Shown: positions 1-10,885 of the stretch, one piece after another
How positions within the stretch are numbered: position 1 is the stretch's first letter
Layout: each line of letters opens with the position of its first letter
Assembly (NCBI GenBank): GCA_902571925.1
Contig: CACGDW010000003.1
Span: forward strand, 1 to 58,364
DNA length: 58,364 nt
From: an uncultured Pelagibacteraceae bacterium
Lineage (GTDB): Bacteria; Pseudomonadota; Alphaproteobacteria; Pelagibacterales; Pelagibacteraceae
Reading direction: 5' to 3'
The notes under the pieces: generated by a model
Seen by the model: only the letters and a program-made list of their open reading frames with translations
What the model was told of the DNA's origin: nothing
Databases searched by the model: none
Program-made: the position numbers and the translations under genes

Positions 1-520
1 CACTCAGGTTTAAGGACCCTACACAAAGTAATACATTGATTATGATAATCCCTATTGAAACTTCATACGATACCATTTGCGCTGCAGATCTTATAGCTCC
101 TAAAAATGGATATTTTGAATTTGAGGCCCATCCACCCATAATAATTCCGTAAACACCTAAAGACGAGACTGCAAATATATATAAGATTCCAACATTAATA
201 TTTGCTAAGACTTGCCCCTCATCAAAAGGAATAACTGCCCAAGCTATTAAAGCTAAAGTCATGGTTATTATTGGAGCAAGGATAAAAATAACCTTATTTG
301 AACTAGAAGGTATAATTATTTCTTTAAATATGTATTTTAAGGCATCAGCAACCGACTGCAGTAATCCAAAAGGTCCAACAACATTGGGTCCTTGTCTTTT
401 TTGAACAAAAGCCCAAACTCTTCTATCTAACCAAACAATCATTGCAACAGAAACAAGAACAGGAATCAGTAAAAATAAAATTTTATATATTTCTTGAAAA
501 ATAATATTAAGATTTTCCAT
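1..520 (-). CDS. nuoH: NADH-quinone oxidoreductase subunit H, partial (3' end outside window)
   Basis: This is the membrane subunit of complex I that sits at the junction with the peripheral arm and helps form the quinone chamber. The frame is open from the ATG at 520 to the window edge, giving 173 codons, so the C-terminal half is missing. Visible hallmarks are an N-terminal membrane helix followed by [20 protein letters not shown] and the [14 protein letters not shown] segment, which are diagnostic for NuoH. The start lies 3 bases after the nuoG stop, so it is the eighth gene of the nuoA-H operon. The identification is firm; only completeness is unknown. Confidence 0.95.
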   Translation of the reverse strand, partial: MENLNIIFQEIYKILFLLIPVLVSVAMIVWLDRRVWAFVQKRQGPNVVGPFGLLQSVADALKYIFKEIIIPSSSNKVIFILAPIITMTLALIAWAVIPFDEGQVLANINVGILYIFAVSSLGVYGIIMGGWASNSKYPFLGAIRSAAQMVSYEVSIGIIIINVLLCVGSLNLS

Positions 521-523
521 GAA

Positions 524-2557
524 TTATCCCTCGGTGCCTGTACGTTTAACATCTATTTTTGAATTATTACAGTCAAGCATTGTTTTGGATGCTTTAGCAA
601 TTACATTAGAAAAATAATAATCCTTAAATTCAATCTTTAAGTCCTCATTCACAAATTCTTTTTTATTCATATTTGTATTCAAATTTTCTTTTTGTTTCTC
701 TTTTTTAAGATTCAAGTAGTTAAACATACTACTTTCGAGCTCCTGTTTATCGTTAAAAAGTTTTCGATTATTCATTATTTCAGCAATTTCGTTGATAATT
801 TGCCAATCTTCTTTAGCATTACCAGGTGGATATGAGGCCTTGAAAGCTTTCTGAATTTTACCTTCTAAATTCGTGTAATGTGCCGAATGTTCTGTGTAAG
901 CAGCTCCTGGTAAAATTATATCAGCAATTTCAGCCCCTTTATCTCCATGACTTCCTTGATAAATTATAAATTCTTCTTTTTTGACAAAATTAAGATTATC
1001 TTGTCCAAGAAGATAAATAATTTCAAATTTATTATCTTTGAGGTCATCAAATATTTTATTACTTTCATCAAATATATCTAAATCAAAACTACCAACTGTT
1101 GAAGCGTTAGTGGATAAAATATTTAATGGATTCCAATCATTAGAAAATTTTTTGTTTTTAAATAAAAATTCTTTAATAGAATAAAATAAATAATCAGCCG
1201 ATTTAGATTTTAAAAAAGACTCACCTAGAACAATTAATGGTTTTTTTGAATCTTTAATTTCATTTGATACATTATTTTTATCTTCAAAAATATCTTTGAT
1301 AGTTTGTGTTTTGCCATCTAAACTTTGATATGGATAGGTTAGATCATCAACGTTATTTAATGAAATAATCTTGGTATTGTTATTTAAATAAGCTTTTCTA
1401 ATTCTTGCATTTAACATCGTCGCTTCAAATCTAGGATTAGTACCAATTAACAAGATTAAATCTGATTCTTCAATGCCATTAATCGTTGAATTAAATAAAT
1501 AATTTTCTCTTAGTGAACAATCTATAAAGCTTTTAGACGATCTAGACTCATACCTCTTGGTATCTATTGTTCTATCAAAAAATTCTTTAAAAATAAAACT
1601 TGCTTCCATATTAGCAAGATCTCCAACAAAACCACATATTTTATCTTTTTTAGTATCTTTTAATTTAGATTTAATAATTTTATAAACTTCGTTCCAAGAA
1701 GCTTTTTCAAATTTATTGTTATATTTCACATATGGTGTATCAAGTCTTTGATTTAATAAACCATCACAAGCATATCTAGTTTTATCTGATATCCATTCTT
1801 CATTAATATCCTCATTAATAATAGGTAAAACCCTTTTTACCTCCCAATCGTAAGTATCAACTCTTATGTTGGAACCAACCGCATCCATTACATCAATAGT
1901 TTCAGTTTTTTTTAATTCCCAAGGTCTTGCCTCGAATACATAAGGTTTTGAAGTTAACGCTCCAACTGGACAGAGATCAATAACATTTCCAGATAATTCA
2001 GACTGAACTGATTTTTCTAAATAAGTTGTGATTTGCATATCTTCTCCTCTTCCAATAGCACCTAGTTCAGGTACACCTGCAATTTCAGTTGCAAATCTAA
2101 TACATCTTGTACAATGAATACATCTTGTCATTTGTGTCTTTATTAGAGGACCCATGTTTTTGTCGGGTACAGATCTTTTATTTTCTTTAAACCTCGATTT
2201 GTCTATTCCATAAAACATCGATTGATCTTGAAGGTCACATTCCCCTCCTTGATCACAAACGGGACAATCTAATGGATGATTTGCTAATAAAAATTCCATA
2301 ACACCTTTTCTTGACTTTTCAACAGTCGGTGTATTAGTTTTTATAACCATTCCTTCTGCCGCTGGCATTGCACATGAAGCAATAGGCTTTGGAGATTTTT
2401 CCATTTCAACTAAACACATTCTACAATTACCAGCTATTGATAATTTTTCGTGATAACAAAACCTAGGTATTTCTACACCTGCTTTTTCACAAGCTTGAAG
2501 TACAGTAAGTCCTTCTTCGACTTCTACTTCTGCATCATTAACTTTTAATTTAAGCAT
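524..2557 (-). CDS. nuoG: NADH-quinone oxidoreductase subunit G
   Basis: This is the large iron-sulfur subunit of the complex I peripheral arm, carrying electrons from NuoF/NuoE toward NuoB. The 677-residue protein starts with a ferredoxin-like domain (Cys34, 45, 48, 62 for a 2Fe-2S centre). The His-Cys3 centre follows (His94, Cys98, Cys101, Cys107), then a 4Fe-4S site (Cys146, 149, 152 and 196). The remaining two thirds is a degenerate molybdopterin-oxidoreductase-like domain, as in other NuoG proteins; it looks strongly diverged after about residue 300. The start overlaps the nuoF stop by 8 bases, indicating coupled translation. Length is typical for alphaproteobacteria. Confidence 0.96.
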   Translation of the reverse strand: MLKLKVNDAEVEVEEGLTVLQACEKAGVEIPRFCYHEKLSIAGNCRMCLVEMEKSPKPIASCAMPAAEGMVIKTNTPTVEKSRKGVMEFLLANHPLDCPVCDQGGECDLQDQSMFYGIDKSRFKENKRSVPDKNMGPLIKTQMTRCIHCTRCIRFATEIAGVPELGAIGRGEDMQITTYLEKSVQSELSGNVIDLCPVGALTSKPYVFEARPWELKKTETIDVMDAVGSNIRVDTYDWEVKRVLPIINEDINEEWISDKTRYACDGLLNQRLDTPYVKYNNKFEKASWNEVYKIIKSKLKDTKKDKICGFVGDLANMEASFIFKEFFDRTIDTKRYESRSSKSFIDCSLRENYLFNSTINGIEESDLILLIGTNPRFEATMLNARIRKAYLNNNTKIISLNNVDDLTYPYQSLDGKTQTIKDIFEDKNNVSNEIKDSKKPLIVLGESFLKSKSADYLFYSIKEFLFKNKKFSNDWNPLNILSTNASTVGSFDLDIFDESNKIFDDLKDNKFEIIYLLGQDNLNFVKKEEFIIYQGSHGDKGAEIADIILPGAAYTEHSAHYTNLEGKIQKAFKASYPPGNAKEDWQIINEIAEIMNNRKLFNDKQELESSMFNYLNLKKEKQKENLNTNMNKKEFVNEDLKIEFKDYYFSNVIAKASKTMLDCNNSKIDVKRTGTEG

Positions 2558-3878
2558 TTTTATCTAATAAATGTTGGTCCACTAAATAAGGAATATTTTT
2601 ATTCTCTTTAATTATTGGATCAAACTTATTTCTTTCTTTAATTTCTTTTTTAAAATGTCTTAGCAATCCTTGAACTGGCCAAGAAGAACCCTCTCCAAAA
2701 GCACAAATTGTATGACCAGCTATTTGATTTGTAACATCACCTAGCATATCAACTTCATCTTTAGTTGCCTCACCCTTAGCCATTCTCTCTAACATTCTCC
2801 ACATCCAACCTGATCCTTCTCTACAAGGTGTGCATTGCCCACAACTTTCATGTTTATAAAATCTTGCAATTCTAGCCATGCACTTAATAATGTCTTGATC
2901 CTTATTGATTACAACAATACCAGCTGTTCCTAATCCACTTTTTTCAGCAACTAAAGAGTCAAAATCCATAGTTAAGGTTTCACATTTTTCCTTTGGTATT
3001 AAAGGCATTGAAGAGCCTCCAGGAATTACAGCTTGTAAATTGTCCCAACCGCCAACTACACCACCAGCATGAACTTCAATTAATTCTTTTAATGGAATAT
3101 TCATTTCCTCTTCAACGTTGCACGGACTATTTACATTTCCAGATATACAAAAAATCTTTGTTCCAGTATTTTTCTCTCTGCCTAATGACGAAAACCATTT
3201 ACCACCTTTTCTAAGAATTGTTGGGATGACTGCTATAGTTTCAACATTATTTATTATTGTTGGGCACCCATAAAGACCTATTAATGCTGGGAAAGGAGGT
3301 TTTAATCTTGGTTGACCTTTTTTACCTTCTATACTTTCAAGTAAGGCTGTCTCTTCACCACAAATATACGCTCCTGCTCCATAATGAATGAAAATATCTA
3401 AATCCCATCCAGTGCCTGCAGCATTTTTACCAATCAAGTTTTTTTCATAAGCTTCGTCAATTGCTTTTTGCAGTTTTTGTCCCTCAATAAAGTATTCACC
3501 TCTTATATAAATGTAGCATACATGTGCTTGAACTGCGTAAGAAGCAATTAAACATCCTTCAATTAATTTATGAGGTTCAAATCTTAATAAATCTCTATCT
3601 TTACAAGTTCCTGGTTCAGACTCGTCTGCATTGATGACTAAATAATGTGGCCTTGATCCAACTTTTTTAGGTGCAAAAGACCACTTTAATCCAGTTGGAA
3701 AACCCGCCCCACCTCTTCCTCTTAGTTGAGAGTCTTTAACTTCATTAATAATCCAATCTCTTCCTTTATCTATAAGTGATTTTGTATTATCCCAATCTCC
3801 TCTCTTTTGAGATGAAACAACATCTGATCCTAAATCATTATATAAATTTTTAAAAATTCTATCTTGGTCTTTAAGCAT
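2550..3878 (-). CDS. nuoF: NADH-quinone oxidoreductase subunit F
   Basis: This is the NADH-oxidising, FMN-binding subunit at the tip of complex I. The 442-residue protein shows the glycine-rich nucleotide motif [13 protein letters not shown] (54-66), the FMN-site segment [14 protein letters not shown], and the 4Fe-4S ligands ESCGQCTPC (Cys346, 349, 352) with a distal Cys392. It overlaps nuoE by 8 bases and nuoG by 8 bases, so all three peripheral-arm genes are tightly coupled. Length and motifs match the family closely. Confidence 0.97.
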   Translation of the reverse strand: MLKDQDRIFKNLYNDLGSDVVSSQKRGDWDNTKSLIDKGRDWIINEVKDSQLRGRGGAGFPTGLKWSFAPKKVGSRPHYLVINADESEPGTCKDRDLLRFEPHKLIEGCLIASYAVQAHVCYIYIRGEYFIEGQKLQKAIDEAYEKNLIGKNAAGTGWDLDIFIHYGAGAYICGEETALLESIEGKKGQPRLKPPFPALIGLYGCPTIINNVETIAVIPTILRKGGKWFSSLGREKNTGTKIFCISGNVNSPCNVEEEMNIPLKELIEVHAGGVVGGWDNLQAVIPGGSSMPLIPKEKCETLTMDFDSLVAEKSGLGTAGIVVINKDQDIIKCMARIARFYKHESCGQCTPCREGSGWMWRMLERMAKGEATKDEVDMLGDVTNQIAGHTICAFGEGSSWPVQGLLRHFKKEIKERNKFDPIIKENKNIPYLVDQHLLDKNA

Positions 3879-4479
3879 TTTTTAAATCCATAAGGGTTTT
3901 TCTATTGTTTTCTGGTTCATTATTTATTCTTCCTCTGTAAGAACCTGGTTTAGGTGTTTCACCTTTTAAAATTGTATCAAAAATTTTTAAAGTTTTTTCT
4001 TTATCAAGATCTTCATAATAATCATCATTAATTTGCATCATTGGAGCATTAACACAAGCACCTAAACATTCAACTTCCATCCAAGAACAAGTTTTATCAT
4101 TTGATAATTCTAACTCATTTTCAGAAATTTTCTCTTTACAAGCTTCAACTAACTTATTTGCACCTCTAATCATACATGGAGTTGTTGTACAAACTTGTAT
4201 GAAATATTTTCCTACTGGAGATAAATTGTACATTGAATAAAAAGTAGCTACTTCATAAACTTTTATATAAGGCATATCCAAAAATTTTGCGATATACTTC
4301 ATTGCTACTAGTGGTATCCAATTATCATTTTGTCTTTGTGCTATATAAAGTAAAGCCATAACTGCACTTTGTTGTTTACCTTTAGGATATTTTGCAATTA
4401 TAGTTTTTGCTGCTTCAAGTGAAGACGTGTTAAATTCGAAATTTTCTGGTTGATTTTTTGCTGGTCTTTTTAGACTCAT
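3871..4479 (-). CDS. nuoE: NADH-quinone oxidoreductase subunit E
   Basis: This is the thioredoxin-fold 2Fe-2S subunit that pairs with NuoF in complex I. The 202-residue protein has the four expected ligands: Cys97 and Cys102 (CTTTPC) and Cys138 and Cys142 (CLGAC). Upstream is the helical [15 protein letters not shown] segment typical of the 24-kDa subunit. A C-terminal tail of about 40 residues is polar and variable. The start overlaps the nuoD stop by 4 bases, and the stop overlaps the nuoF start. Confidence 0.96.
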   Translation of the reverse strand: MSLKRPAKNQPENFEFNTSSLEAAKTIIAKYPKGKQQSAVMALLYIAQRQNDNWIPLVAMKYIAKFLDMPYIKVYEVATFYSMYNLSPVGKYFIQVCTTTPCMIRGANKLVEACKEKISENELELSNDKTCSWMEVECLGACVNAPMMQINDDYYEDLDKEKTLKIFDTILKGETPKPGSYRGRINNEPENNRKTLMDLKNA

Positions 4480-5651
4480 CTATCAACCTCCCCAAAAACT
4501 ATATCTAGTGATCCAAGCACAGCAGGCACATCAGCTAACATATGACCTTTAATTAAATAATCCATTGACTGTAAATGAGAAAATCCTGGTGCTCTTATCT
4601 TGCATTTATAAGGTTTGCTCGATCCATCAGAAATTAAATAAACACCAAATTCTCCTTTTGGAGCTTCTACAGCTGTATATATTTCATCCTTGGGTACACG
4701 ATATCCTTCAGTGAAAAGTTTAAAATGATGAATTAATGCCTCCATTGATTGTTTAATCTCTTTTTTAGATGGGGGTGTAATTTTGCCATCAAGAGTTTTT
4801 ATTGGTCCTTTTTCCATTTTAGCAAGACATTGTTTAATTATAGAAATACTTTCCTTCATCTCCTCAATTCTACACAAGTATCTATCATAACAATCACCAT
4901 TTTTTCCAACAGGTATCTTAAACTCTAATTGATTATAGCAATCATAAGGTTGAGATTTTCTTAGGTCCCAGGGAATTCCAGAGCCTCTAATCATTACCCC
5001 GCTAAAAGAATAATCTAGTGCATCTTCTTTTGATACAATTCCAATATCAACATTTCTTTGTTTAAAAATTCTATTGTCTGTTAATAAATTTTCTAAATCA
5101 TTAATGATTTTTGGAAAACTCTCGCAAAATTTAGCAATATCATTTTCTAATCCTGCTGGTAAATCTTGATGTACGCCTCCTGCTCTAAAATAATTTGCAT
5201 GTAATCTTGATCCTGAAGCTCTTTCATAAAAAGTCATAAGTGTTTCTCTTTCCTCAAAACCCCATAATGAGGGAGTTAATGCACCTACATCTAAAGCCTG
5301 AGTTGTAACATTTAATATATGACTCAAAATCCTACCAATTTCACAAAACATAACCCTTATGTATTGTGCTCTTATTGGAACATTTATCCTTAAAATTTTT
5401 TCAATTGCTAATGCAAAGGCATGTTCTTGATTCATGGGAGCTACATAGTCAAGACGATCAAAATAAGGTACTGCTTGCATGTAAGTTTTGTTTTCAATTA
5501 ATTTTTCCGTTCCACGATGTAATAAACCAATATGTGGATCTGCTTTTTCCACAACTTCACCATCTAGCTCAAGAATAAGTCTTAGTACGCCATGAGCTGC
5601 TGGATGTTGTGGACCAAAGTTTAGATTAAGATTTTTAATTTTTTTTGTCAT
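4476..5651 (-). CDS. nuoD: NADH-quinone oxidoreductase subunit D
   Basis: This is the 49-kDa subunit that forms most of the quinone-binding pocket of complex I with NuoB. I place the start at 5651, where the protein begins [20 protein letters not shown], giving 391 residues. The frame is open 18 codons further upstream, but that part lies inside nuoC and has no family character. Recognisable elements are [13 protein letters not shown] with the conserved HGxx[16 protein letters not shown], and the C-terminal end VFGEVDR. The gene overlaps nuoC by 17 bases and nuoE by 4. Confidence 0.96.
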   Translation of the reverse strand: MTKKIKNLNLNFGPQHPAAHGVLRLILELDGEVVEKADPHIGLLHRGTEKLIENKTYMQAVPYFDRLDYVAPMNQEHAFALAIEKILRINVPIRAQYIRVMFCEIGRILSHILNVTTQALDVGALTPSLWGFEERETLMTFYERASGSRLHANYFRAGGVHQDLPAGLENDIAKFCESFPKIINDLENLLTDNRIFKQRNVDIGIVSKEDALDYSFSGVMIRGSGIPWDLRKSQPYDCYNQLEFKIPVGKNGDCYDRYLCRIEEMKESISIIKQCLAKMEKGPIKTLDGKITPPSKKEIKQSMEALIHHFKLFTEGYRVPKDEIYTAVEAPKGEFGVYLISDGSSKPYKCKIRAPGFSHLQSMDYLIKGHMLADVPAVLGSLDIVFGEVDR

Positions 5652-6237
5652 TATCAGTTTGTTCTTTAATGTATTTAGTTCCCTCCCATGGACTCTCGTA
5701 ATCAAAGTTTCTATAATTTTGTTCTAGCTTTACTGGTTCATTAATAACTTTTTTTTGATCTTCACTATATCTAACTTCTGAATGTCCAGTTAAAGGAAAG
5801 TCTTTCCTTAATGGATGTCCCTCAAAACCATAATCAGTTAAAATTCTTCTTAAATCGGGATGGTCTTTAAAGTTTACTCCATACATATCAAAAACTTCTC
5901 TTTCCATCCAATTTGCAGAAGGAAAAATTGTTGTTAATGAAGAGATGACTTCATTTTCATTAATATCATAACTTAAAATCATCCTTTGATTAAATTCATG
6001 ACTTAAAAACAAGTATACAACTTTAAATCTTTGAGCTTTCTCAGGATAATCAACAACCGTAATATCTATCAGTTGCCTAAATTTAGTATCTTTATTTGTT
6101 TTAATAAATAAAGTTACATCAATAAGATCTTCTTTATCAATTTCCATGTATAATTGATTATGTTTAATTTCAGTTTTATTTATCTTAGTTGTTAGCTCCG
6201 AATTAATTTTTTTTTCTAAATCAAATAAATTTAACAT
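5635..6237 (-). CDS. nuoC: NADH-quinone oxidoreductase subunit C
   Basis: This is the 30-kDa peripheral-arm subunit of complex I. The 200-residue protein carries the family signature [20 protein letters not shown] followed by [15 protein letters not shown], which marks NuoC. The N-terminal 50 residues are lysine-rich and diverged. NuoC and NuoD are separate here, not fused as in Escherichia coli. The start is one base from the nuoB stop, and the 3' end overlaps nuoD. Confidence 0.96.
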   Translation of the reverse strand: MLNLFDLEKKINSELTTKINKTEIKHNQLYMEIDKEDLIDVTLFIKTNKDTKFRQLIDITVVDYPEKAQRFKVVYLFLSHEFNQRMILSYDINENEVISSLTTIFPSANWMEREVFDMYGVNFKDHPDLRRILTDYGFEGHPLRKDFPLTGHSEVRYSEDQKKVINEPVKLEQNYRNFDYESPWEGTKYIKEQTDNDKKN

Positions 6238-6238
6238 T

Positions 6239-6754
6239 TTATCTATTAAATGAACCTTTGTTTCTAATTTTTTTTTGAAGTTGCATTATTCCATACAATA
6301 GAGCTTCAGCTGATGGTGGGCAACCTGGAACATAAATATCAACTGGAACTATTCGATCACATCCTCTTACTACGGAATATGAATAGTGATAATATCCTCC
6401 CCCATTTGCACAACTCCCCATGGAAATAACATATCTTGGTTCTGGCATTTGATCATAAACTTTTCTTAAAGCAGGTGCCATTTTATTTGTTAGTGTTCCG
6501 GCTACAATCATTACATCTGATTGTCTAGGTGAACCTCTCGGAGCTGCTCCAAACCTTTCAAGATCATATCTTGGCATAGCAGTCTGCATCATTTCAACTG
6601 CGCAACACGCGAGACCAAAAGTCATCCAGTGTAAAGAGCCAGAGCGTGACCAATTAATTAAATTATCAATTGAAGTTGTAATAAATCCATTTTTACTAAA
6701 ATCTTCAGCTAATTTTTTAAATTCTTCTGGAACTTGATCTAGATTATTTTTCAT
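6239..6754 (-). CDS. nuoB: NADH-quinone oxidoreductase subunit B
   Basis: This is the subunit holding the terminal 4Fe-4S cluster N2 next to the quinone site. The 171-residue protein has adjacent Cys50-Cys51 in [11 protein letters not shown], Cys115 in GSCANGG and Cys145 in [11 protein letters not shown], the four N2 ligands. The invariant [19 protein letters not shown] segment is present at 69-87. It lies 12 bases after nuoA and one base before nuoC in the operon. Confidence 0.97.
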   Translation of the reverse strand: MKNNLDQVPEEFKKLAEDFSKNGFITTSIDNLINWSRSGSLHWMTFGLACCAVEMMQTAMPRYDLERFGAAPRGSPRQSDVMIVAGTLTNKMAPALRKVYDQMPEPRYVISMGSCANGGGYYHYSYSVVRGCDRIVPVDIYVPGCPPSAEALLYGIMQLQKKIRNKGSFNR

Positions 6755-6766
6755 TTGAATTAATTA

Positions 6767-7135
6767 TTATTCCCAGTCTAAAGCACCTTTTTTCCATTCA
6801 TAAATAAATCCAATTGTGAGTATGAATAAAAAAATCATCATTGATGTAAAACCAAGAATTCCAATATTACCTAATGATATTGCCCACGGAAATAAGAAAG
6901 CAATTTCAAGATCAAAAATAATAAATAATATAGCTACTAAATAAAATCTCACATCAAATTCCATTCTTGAATCTTCAAACGGCTCGAAGCCACATTCATA
7001 TGCAGATAACTTTTCTGGATCTGGATGTTTGGGTGATAAAATAAAATTAATTACTATAAATGCGCAACTTAAACCAAATGCAATAATTAAGAATAAAATT
7101 ATAGGCAAGTAATCTTTTAATAAATCTGTAGTCAT
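6767..7135 (-). CDS. nuoA: NADH-quinone oxidoreductase subunit A
   Basis: This is a small complex I membrane subunit with three predicted helices and the first gene of the operon. The 122-residue protein contains the loop [16 protein letters not shown] with its conserved Cys and acidic residues, then [20 protein letters not shown], both diagnostic for NuoA. The operon promoter must lie between 7136 and the tRNA-Asp gene at 7261, where a Fur-like palindrome is found. Confidence 0.96.
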   Translation of the reverse strand: MTTDLLKDYLPIILFLIIAFGLSCAFIVINFILSPKHPDPEKLSAYECGFEPFEDSRMEFDVRFYLVAILFIIFDLEIAFLFPWAISLGNIGILGFTSMMIFLFILTIGFIYEWKKGALDWE

Positions 7136-7209
7136 TGTGGAATATATATCATTTTTTAAATTTAGATGAAGTGGTGATAGGTCACATTATTCAAAATATA
7201 CACTATTAT

Positions 7210-7224
7210 TGATAATCATTATCA
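7210..7224. promoter_or_regulatory. Fur-box-like palindrome upstream of the nuo operon
   Basis: The bases TGATAATCATTATCA form a perfect 7-1-7 inverted repeat. This contains the GATAAT/ATTATC hexamers of the classical Fur consensus. It is centred about 82 bases before the nuoA start codon and 44 bases from the tRNA-Asp 3' end. Complex I is one of the heaviest iron-sulfur consumers in the cell, so iron control is plausible. In an AT-rich genome a chance match is possible, and the local regulator is unknown. Confidence 0.45.
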
Positions 7225-7260
7225 CCATTAAAACTGATAAATCATCGGTAAGGATTAAAG

Positions 7261-7337
7261 TGGCGGGAGTGAAGGGACTCGAACCCTCGACCTATCGCGT
7301 GACAGGCGATCGCTCTAACCAACTGAGCTACACCCCC
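7261..7337 (-). tRNA. tRNA-Asp (GTC)
   Basis: Read on the minus strand, this 77-base gene folds into a full cloverleaf. The acceptor stem GGGGGTG pairs with CACTCCC (one G-U pair), and CCA is encoded. The anticodon loop CTGTCAC gives anticodon GTC (Asp). The D-loop segment AGCTCAGTTGGTTAGAGC and T-loop GGTTCGAGTCC are canonical. It lies just downstream of tRNA-Val with a 14-base gap, so the two are probably co-transcribed. Confidence 0.96.
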
Positions 7338-7351
7338 ACTTTGATTCTTTT

Positions 7352-7427
7352 TGGTGGGCAGTAAAGGACTCGAACCTTTGACCCCCTCGGTGTAAACGAG
7401 ATGCTCTACCAACTGAGCTAACCGCCC
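7352..7427 (-). tRNA. tRNA-Val (TAC)
   Basis: This 76-base minus-strand gene has acceptor stem GGGCGGT pairing with ACTGCCC, encoded CCA, anticodon loop TTTACAC with anticodon TAC (Val), and normal D and T loops. It is transcribed ahead of tRNA-Asp. An open frame of 66 codons spans both tRNAs, but it is a product of tRNA sequence and not a gene. Confidence 0.96.
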
Positions 7428-7556
7428 ATAACCAAAATACAATGTTTTATATCTTCTACTAAGACAACGTCAAGATTTATTAATAGTAAAAAATGGCTAA
7501 ATGATAATTTTTTAAAAAATTTATTAAGCTATAGATTGGTCAAAAACTAGAATATT

Positions 7557-8390
7557 TTATTTGTACTTATCTGATATGTCCTTTCTTATAAAAACGTAGT
7601 TAGATAAGTGATAAATATTATTTTCAGGTCTCGATGGGTCAATTTTCATTAATTTTTTTCCAAAAGGTAAAATTCTAAAAATATCTGAAAAGTCAATTAA
7701 CTTAGAAATATTATATAGAGATTGATTCTTTATTAGATGATGCCATCCAAATTCTATTTGAATAAATTTTGGTTTATGTTCATCTAATATTTTTTTTGAC
7801 CCTTCCAAAACTTCATACTCATATCCTTCAGTATCAATTTTGATAAAATCAATTTTTTGGTTAGAAAAAAGATCTTTTAGATCATCCAACTTTTTTACAT
7901 CTACTAACATTCTATTTTCATTTTTTTTTCCAATTACAGAAATTTCTTCAAGATTTGGAACAAGTGATGCCTTTTCAGATTTTTTATGTTCAAAAAAAAT
8001 ATTCTGCTTTTTACTTTCATTGCCTATAGCAAAATTATATATCTCTAATCTATCATTGTATTGATGCTTAATTTTTATAAGTTCTTCAAATGCATCAGCC
8101 AAAGGTTCAAAAGAAACTACTCTGGAATTTGTCTCTGAAAGTAATAATTTTGTATAATCACCAATATTTGCTCCTATATCCAAACTTAATTTTACTTCAT
8201 TTTTAATAAGCTTTATAAATGATTTCTCACCTGAATTAAAAAGATGTCCATAATGCTTAAATCCTTTTGCATCTAACGATAAAGAAAAAATGATGTCATT
8301 TATGAACTGCATTTTTTTACGCCCAAATAAAAAAACATATAATTTAGAAAACTTAAGATAGATATTTGTTAATATCTTTTTATGATACAT
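7557..8390 (-). CDS. FkbM family methyltransferase
   Basis: This is a predicted SAM-dependent O-methyltransferase of the FkbM family, which often modifies sugars or cell-surface and secondary metabolites. The 277-residue protein has the SAM-binding loop LDIGANIGDYTKLL at about 69-82, the acidic strand-2 end VVSFEPLADAFEEL, and the FkbM hallmark IDFIKIDTEGYEYEVLEGS. The N-terminal 50 residues are a lysine/phenylalanine-rich extension. No surface-polysaccharide genes adjoin it; it is a single gene between tRNA-Val and lon. The substrate cannot be inferred. Confidence 0.85.
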   Translation of the reverse strand: MYHKKILTNIYLKFSKLYVFLFGRKKMQFINDIIFSLSLDAKGFKHYGHLFNSGEKSFIKLIKNEVKLSLDIGANIGDYTKLLLSETNSRVVSFEPLADAFEELIKIKHQYNDRLEIYNFAIGNESKKQNIFFEHKKSEKASLVPNLEEISVIGKKNENRMLVDVKKLDDLKDLFSNQKIDFIKIDTEGYEYEVLEGSKKILDEHKPKFIQIEFGWHHLIKNQSLYNISKLIDFSDIFRILPFGKKLMKIDPSRPENNIYHLSNYVFIRKDISDKYK

Positions 8391-8444
8391 AAATTAACAA
8401 ATTCATTATTTAACATAAATATTTTTAAGGAAGTATAGATATTT

Positions 8445-10823
8445 TTATTGAATACTAGCTTGAGATTTATCTTCTTTTTTAGAAATTTCAACTTCAACCC
8501 ACTCTGTTTTTTTAAGTTCTTTTGTTAAAGCAATTTTAATAACCTCATCAGCAAATTCGACAGGAGTAATCTTAATTTCATCAATAATCTTTTTTGGAAT
8601 GTCGATTAAATCTTTTTCATTTTCTTTTGGAATTAAAGCCTCTTTAATGCCTGCTCTATGTGCGGCTAATAACTTTTCTTTCAGGCCTCCTATAGGTAAA
8701 ACTTGGCCTGTCAAAGTAACTTCTCCTGTCATAGCTAGATCTTTTCTAACAGGAATATTTGTTATTGATGAAACAATAGATGTAACCATTGCTATCCCTG
8801 CAGAAGGACCATCTTTTGGAGTCGCTCCCTCTGGGACGTGTATATGGAAATCTTTTTTCTCAAATATGGGAGGAATAATTCCATACTCTAAACATTTTGA
8901 TCTCACAAAAGATTTAGCAGCTTTAACCGACTCTTGCATCACATCACCCAACTTACCAGTAATTTGCATTCTCCCTTTACCTGGCATTGTTACTGTCTCA
9001 ATTTTTAAAATTTCTCCTCCATATTCAGTCCAAGCCAATCCTGTAACTACTCCAACTCTATCCTCTGTTTCTAGTTCTCCAAATTTGTATTTGGGCACAC
9101 CTAAAAAATCAGCTAAGTTTTTATTATCAACTCTTACTTCTTTTTCCTCTCCTGAAACTACTTTTTTTACAACCTTTCTAGCCACTTTAGATATTTCTCT
9201 CTCTAAATTTCTTACACCAGACTCTTTCGTATAACTTCTTATTATTTCTTTAATAATATCGTTACTCAAATTCATTTCCTTATCTTTAACACCATTATCT
9301 TTAATTTGTTTTGGAAGTAAGTATTTGTTGGCAATATTTATTTTTTCATCTTCTGTATAACCAGCTAGTCGAATTACTTCCATTCTATCTAGTAAAGGAG
9401 GTAAGATGTTTAATGTGTTTGCAGTTGTGACGAACATTACGTCTGATAAATCATAATCAACTTCCAAATAATGATCATTAAAAGTAGTATTTTGCTCTGG
9501 ATCTAAAGCTTCCAATAAAGCAGAAGATGGATCTCCCCTATAATCATTTCCAACTTTATCAATTTCGTCTAAAAGTATTAAAGGATTTTTAGTTCCAGCT
9601 TTTTTCATCATTTGAATAATTTTTCCTGGTAACGAACCTATATACGTTCTTCTATGTCCTCTTATTTCTGCTTCATCTCTCATTCCACCAACTGACATTC
9701 TTACAAATTCTCTATTTGTAGCTTTGGCTATTGATTTACCCAAAGATGTCTTACCTACTCCTGGAGGACCAACTAAACATAAGATTGGGCCCTTGATTTT
9801 TTCCATTCTTTTTTGTACAGCTAAGAACTCAATAATTCTCTCTTTTACTTTTTCTAGTCCAAAATGATCTTTATCTAAAACATTTAATGCTTTTGATAAA
9901 TCAATATCAACCTCACTTTTTTTGTACCAAGGTAACTCAGTCATCCAATCAAGATAATTTCTTACAACTGTAGCTTCAGCTGACATCGGACTCATATTTT
10001 TTAATTTTTTAAGTTCTTGTAAACATTTTTTTTCAACCTCTTTGGGCATTTTAGCTTTTAATATAGCTTTGTTTAAACTGGTACTCTCATCTTTCCCATC
10101 TTCTATTTCACCAAGTTCTTTTTGAATAGCTTTAAGTTGTTCATTTAAGTAATATTCTCTTTGGGTTTTCTCCATTTGTGTTTTTACTCTTCCTCTAATT
10201 CGTTTTTCAACACCAATAATACTTGTTTCATTTTCCATTATTTTGATAATGGCATTTAATCTTTTTTTAACATCAGCCATTTCGAAAATTTGTTGTTTTT
10301 CCAAAATTGTAGCTGACAAGTGAGAGGCTATATTATCAGCTATATGTGAAGGTTCTTTAAGTTGTTTAATAGAGCTAATTGTTTCGCTCGAAATTTTTTT
10401 ATTTATAGATGTTAACTTTTCTAATCTTCTTAAAGCTGTAGCGGCTAAAGGAAAAAGATCTTCATCTTTGTTTACAATGTCGTTATATTGAGTGAAATCA
10501 CAAGTAATATATTTTTCATTATCTTTAAAATCTATAATTTTAACTCTTTTACTTCCCTCAACTAGTACTTTCACTGTACCATCTGGTAATTTCAAAAGTT
10601 GAAGAATGTTACCTTCACAACCATAAGTAAAAATATCGTTTTTCTTTGGATCATCTACCTCAGAATTTTTTTGCGTTGCTAAAATAATCTTTTTATCTTT
10701 TTTCATTACCTCATTTAAAGCTGAAATAGATTTATCTCTCCCTACGAAAAGAGGTATGACCATACTCGGAAAAACTACTATATCTCTTAGTGGCAGAAGT
10801 GGTAATGAAATTTTAACATCCAT
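8445..10823 (-). CDS. lon: ATP-dependent protease La (Lon)
   Basis: This is a cytosolic AAA+ serine protease that degrades damaged and regulatory proteins. The 792-residue protein has a Lon N-terminal substrate domain (about 5-200) and a helical linker. The ATPase has Walker A GPPGVGKT (352-359) and Walker [13 protein letters not shown]. The protease domain has catalytic Ser674 in PKDGPSAG and Lys717 in [10 protein letters not shown], the Ser-Lys dyad. It is downstream of clpX with a 62-base gap, which contains an 8-bp inverted repeat (10853-10860 and 10874-10881) lacking a T-tract. Confidence 0.97.
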   Translation of the reverse strand: MDVKISLPLLPLRDIVVFPSMVIPLFVGRDKSISALNEVMKKDKKIILATQKNSEVDDPKKNDIFTYGCEGNILQLLKLPDGTVKVLVEGSKRVKIIDFKDNEKYITCDFTQYNDIVNKDEDLFPLAATALRRLEKLTSINKKISSETISSIKQLKEPSHIADNIASHLSATILEKQQIFEMADVKKRLNAIIKIMENETSIIGVEKRIRGRVKTQMEKTQREYYLNEQLKAIQKELGEIEDGKDESTSLNKAILKAKMPKEVEKKCLQELKKLKNMSPMSAEATVVRNYLDWMTELPWYKKSEVDIDLSKALNVLDKDHFGLEKVKERIIEFLAVQKRMEKIKGPILCLVGPPGVGKTSLGKSIAKATNREFVRMSVGGMRDEAEIRGHRRTYIGSLPGKIIQMMKKAGTKNPLILLDEIDKVGNDYRGDPSSALLEALDPEQNTTFNDHYLEVDYDLSDVMFVTTANTLNILPPLLDRMEVIRLAGYTEDEKINIANKYLLPKQIKDNGVKDKEMNLSNDIIKEIIRSYTKESGVRNLEREISKVARKVVKKVVSGEEKEVRVDNKNLADFLGVPKYKFGELETEDRVGVVTGLAWTEYGGEILKIETVTMPGKGRMQITGKLGDVMQESVKAAKSFVRSKCLEYGIIPPIFEKKDFHIHVPEGATPKDGPSAGIAMVTSIVSSITNIPVRKDLAMTGEVTLTGQVLPIGGLKEKLLAAHRAGIKEALIPKENEKDLIDIPKKIIDEIKITPVEFADEVIKIALTKELKKTEWVEVEISKKEDKSQASIQ

Positions 10824-10885
10824 ATGTTTGAATATGGATATTATATGAAATATTGCAATAGCTTTTTCTTGATTATTGCAAGATA

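Noticed and set aside
5652..5705. An earlier start for nuoD
   Set aside because: The additional 18 codons lie in nuoC and precede the normal NuoD N-terminus.
7242..7442. A 66-codon minus-strand frame rich in Leu, Val and Arg
   Set aside because: It lies completely across tRNA-Val and tRNA-Asp; its sequence is what translated tRNAs produce.
8599..9234. A 211-codon plus-strand frame antisense to lon
   Set aside because: It mirrors the conserved Lon protease domain; composition and lack of any family motif show it is a shadow.
10853..10881. Inverted repeat TTGCAATA/TATTGCAA between clpX and lon
   Set aside because: It lacks a T-tract and is AT-rich; it may be a heat-shock regulatory site, but nothing in the sequence confirms it.
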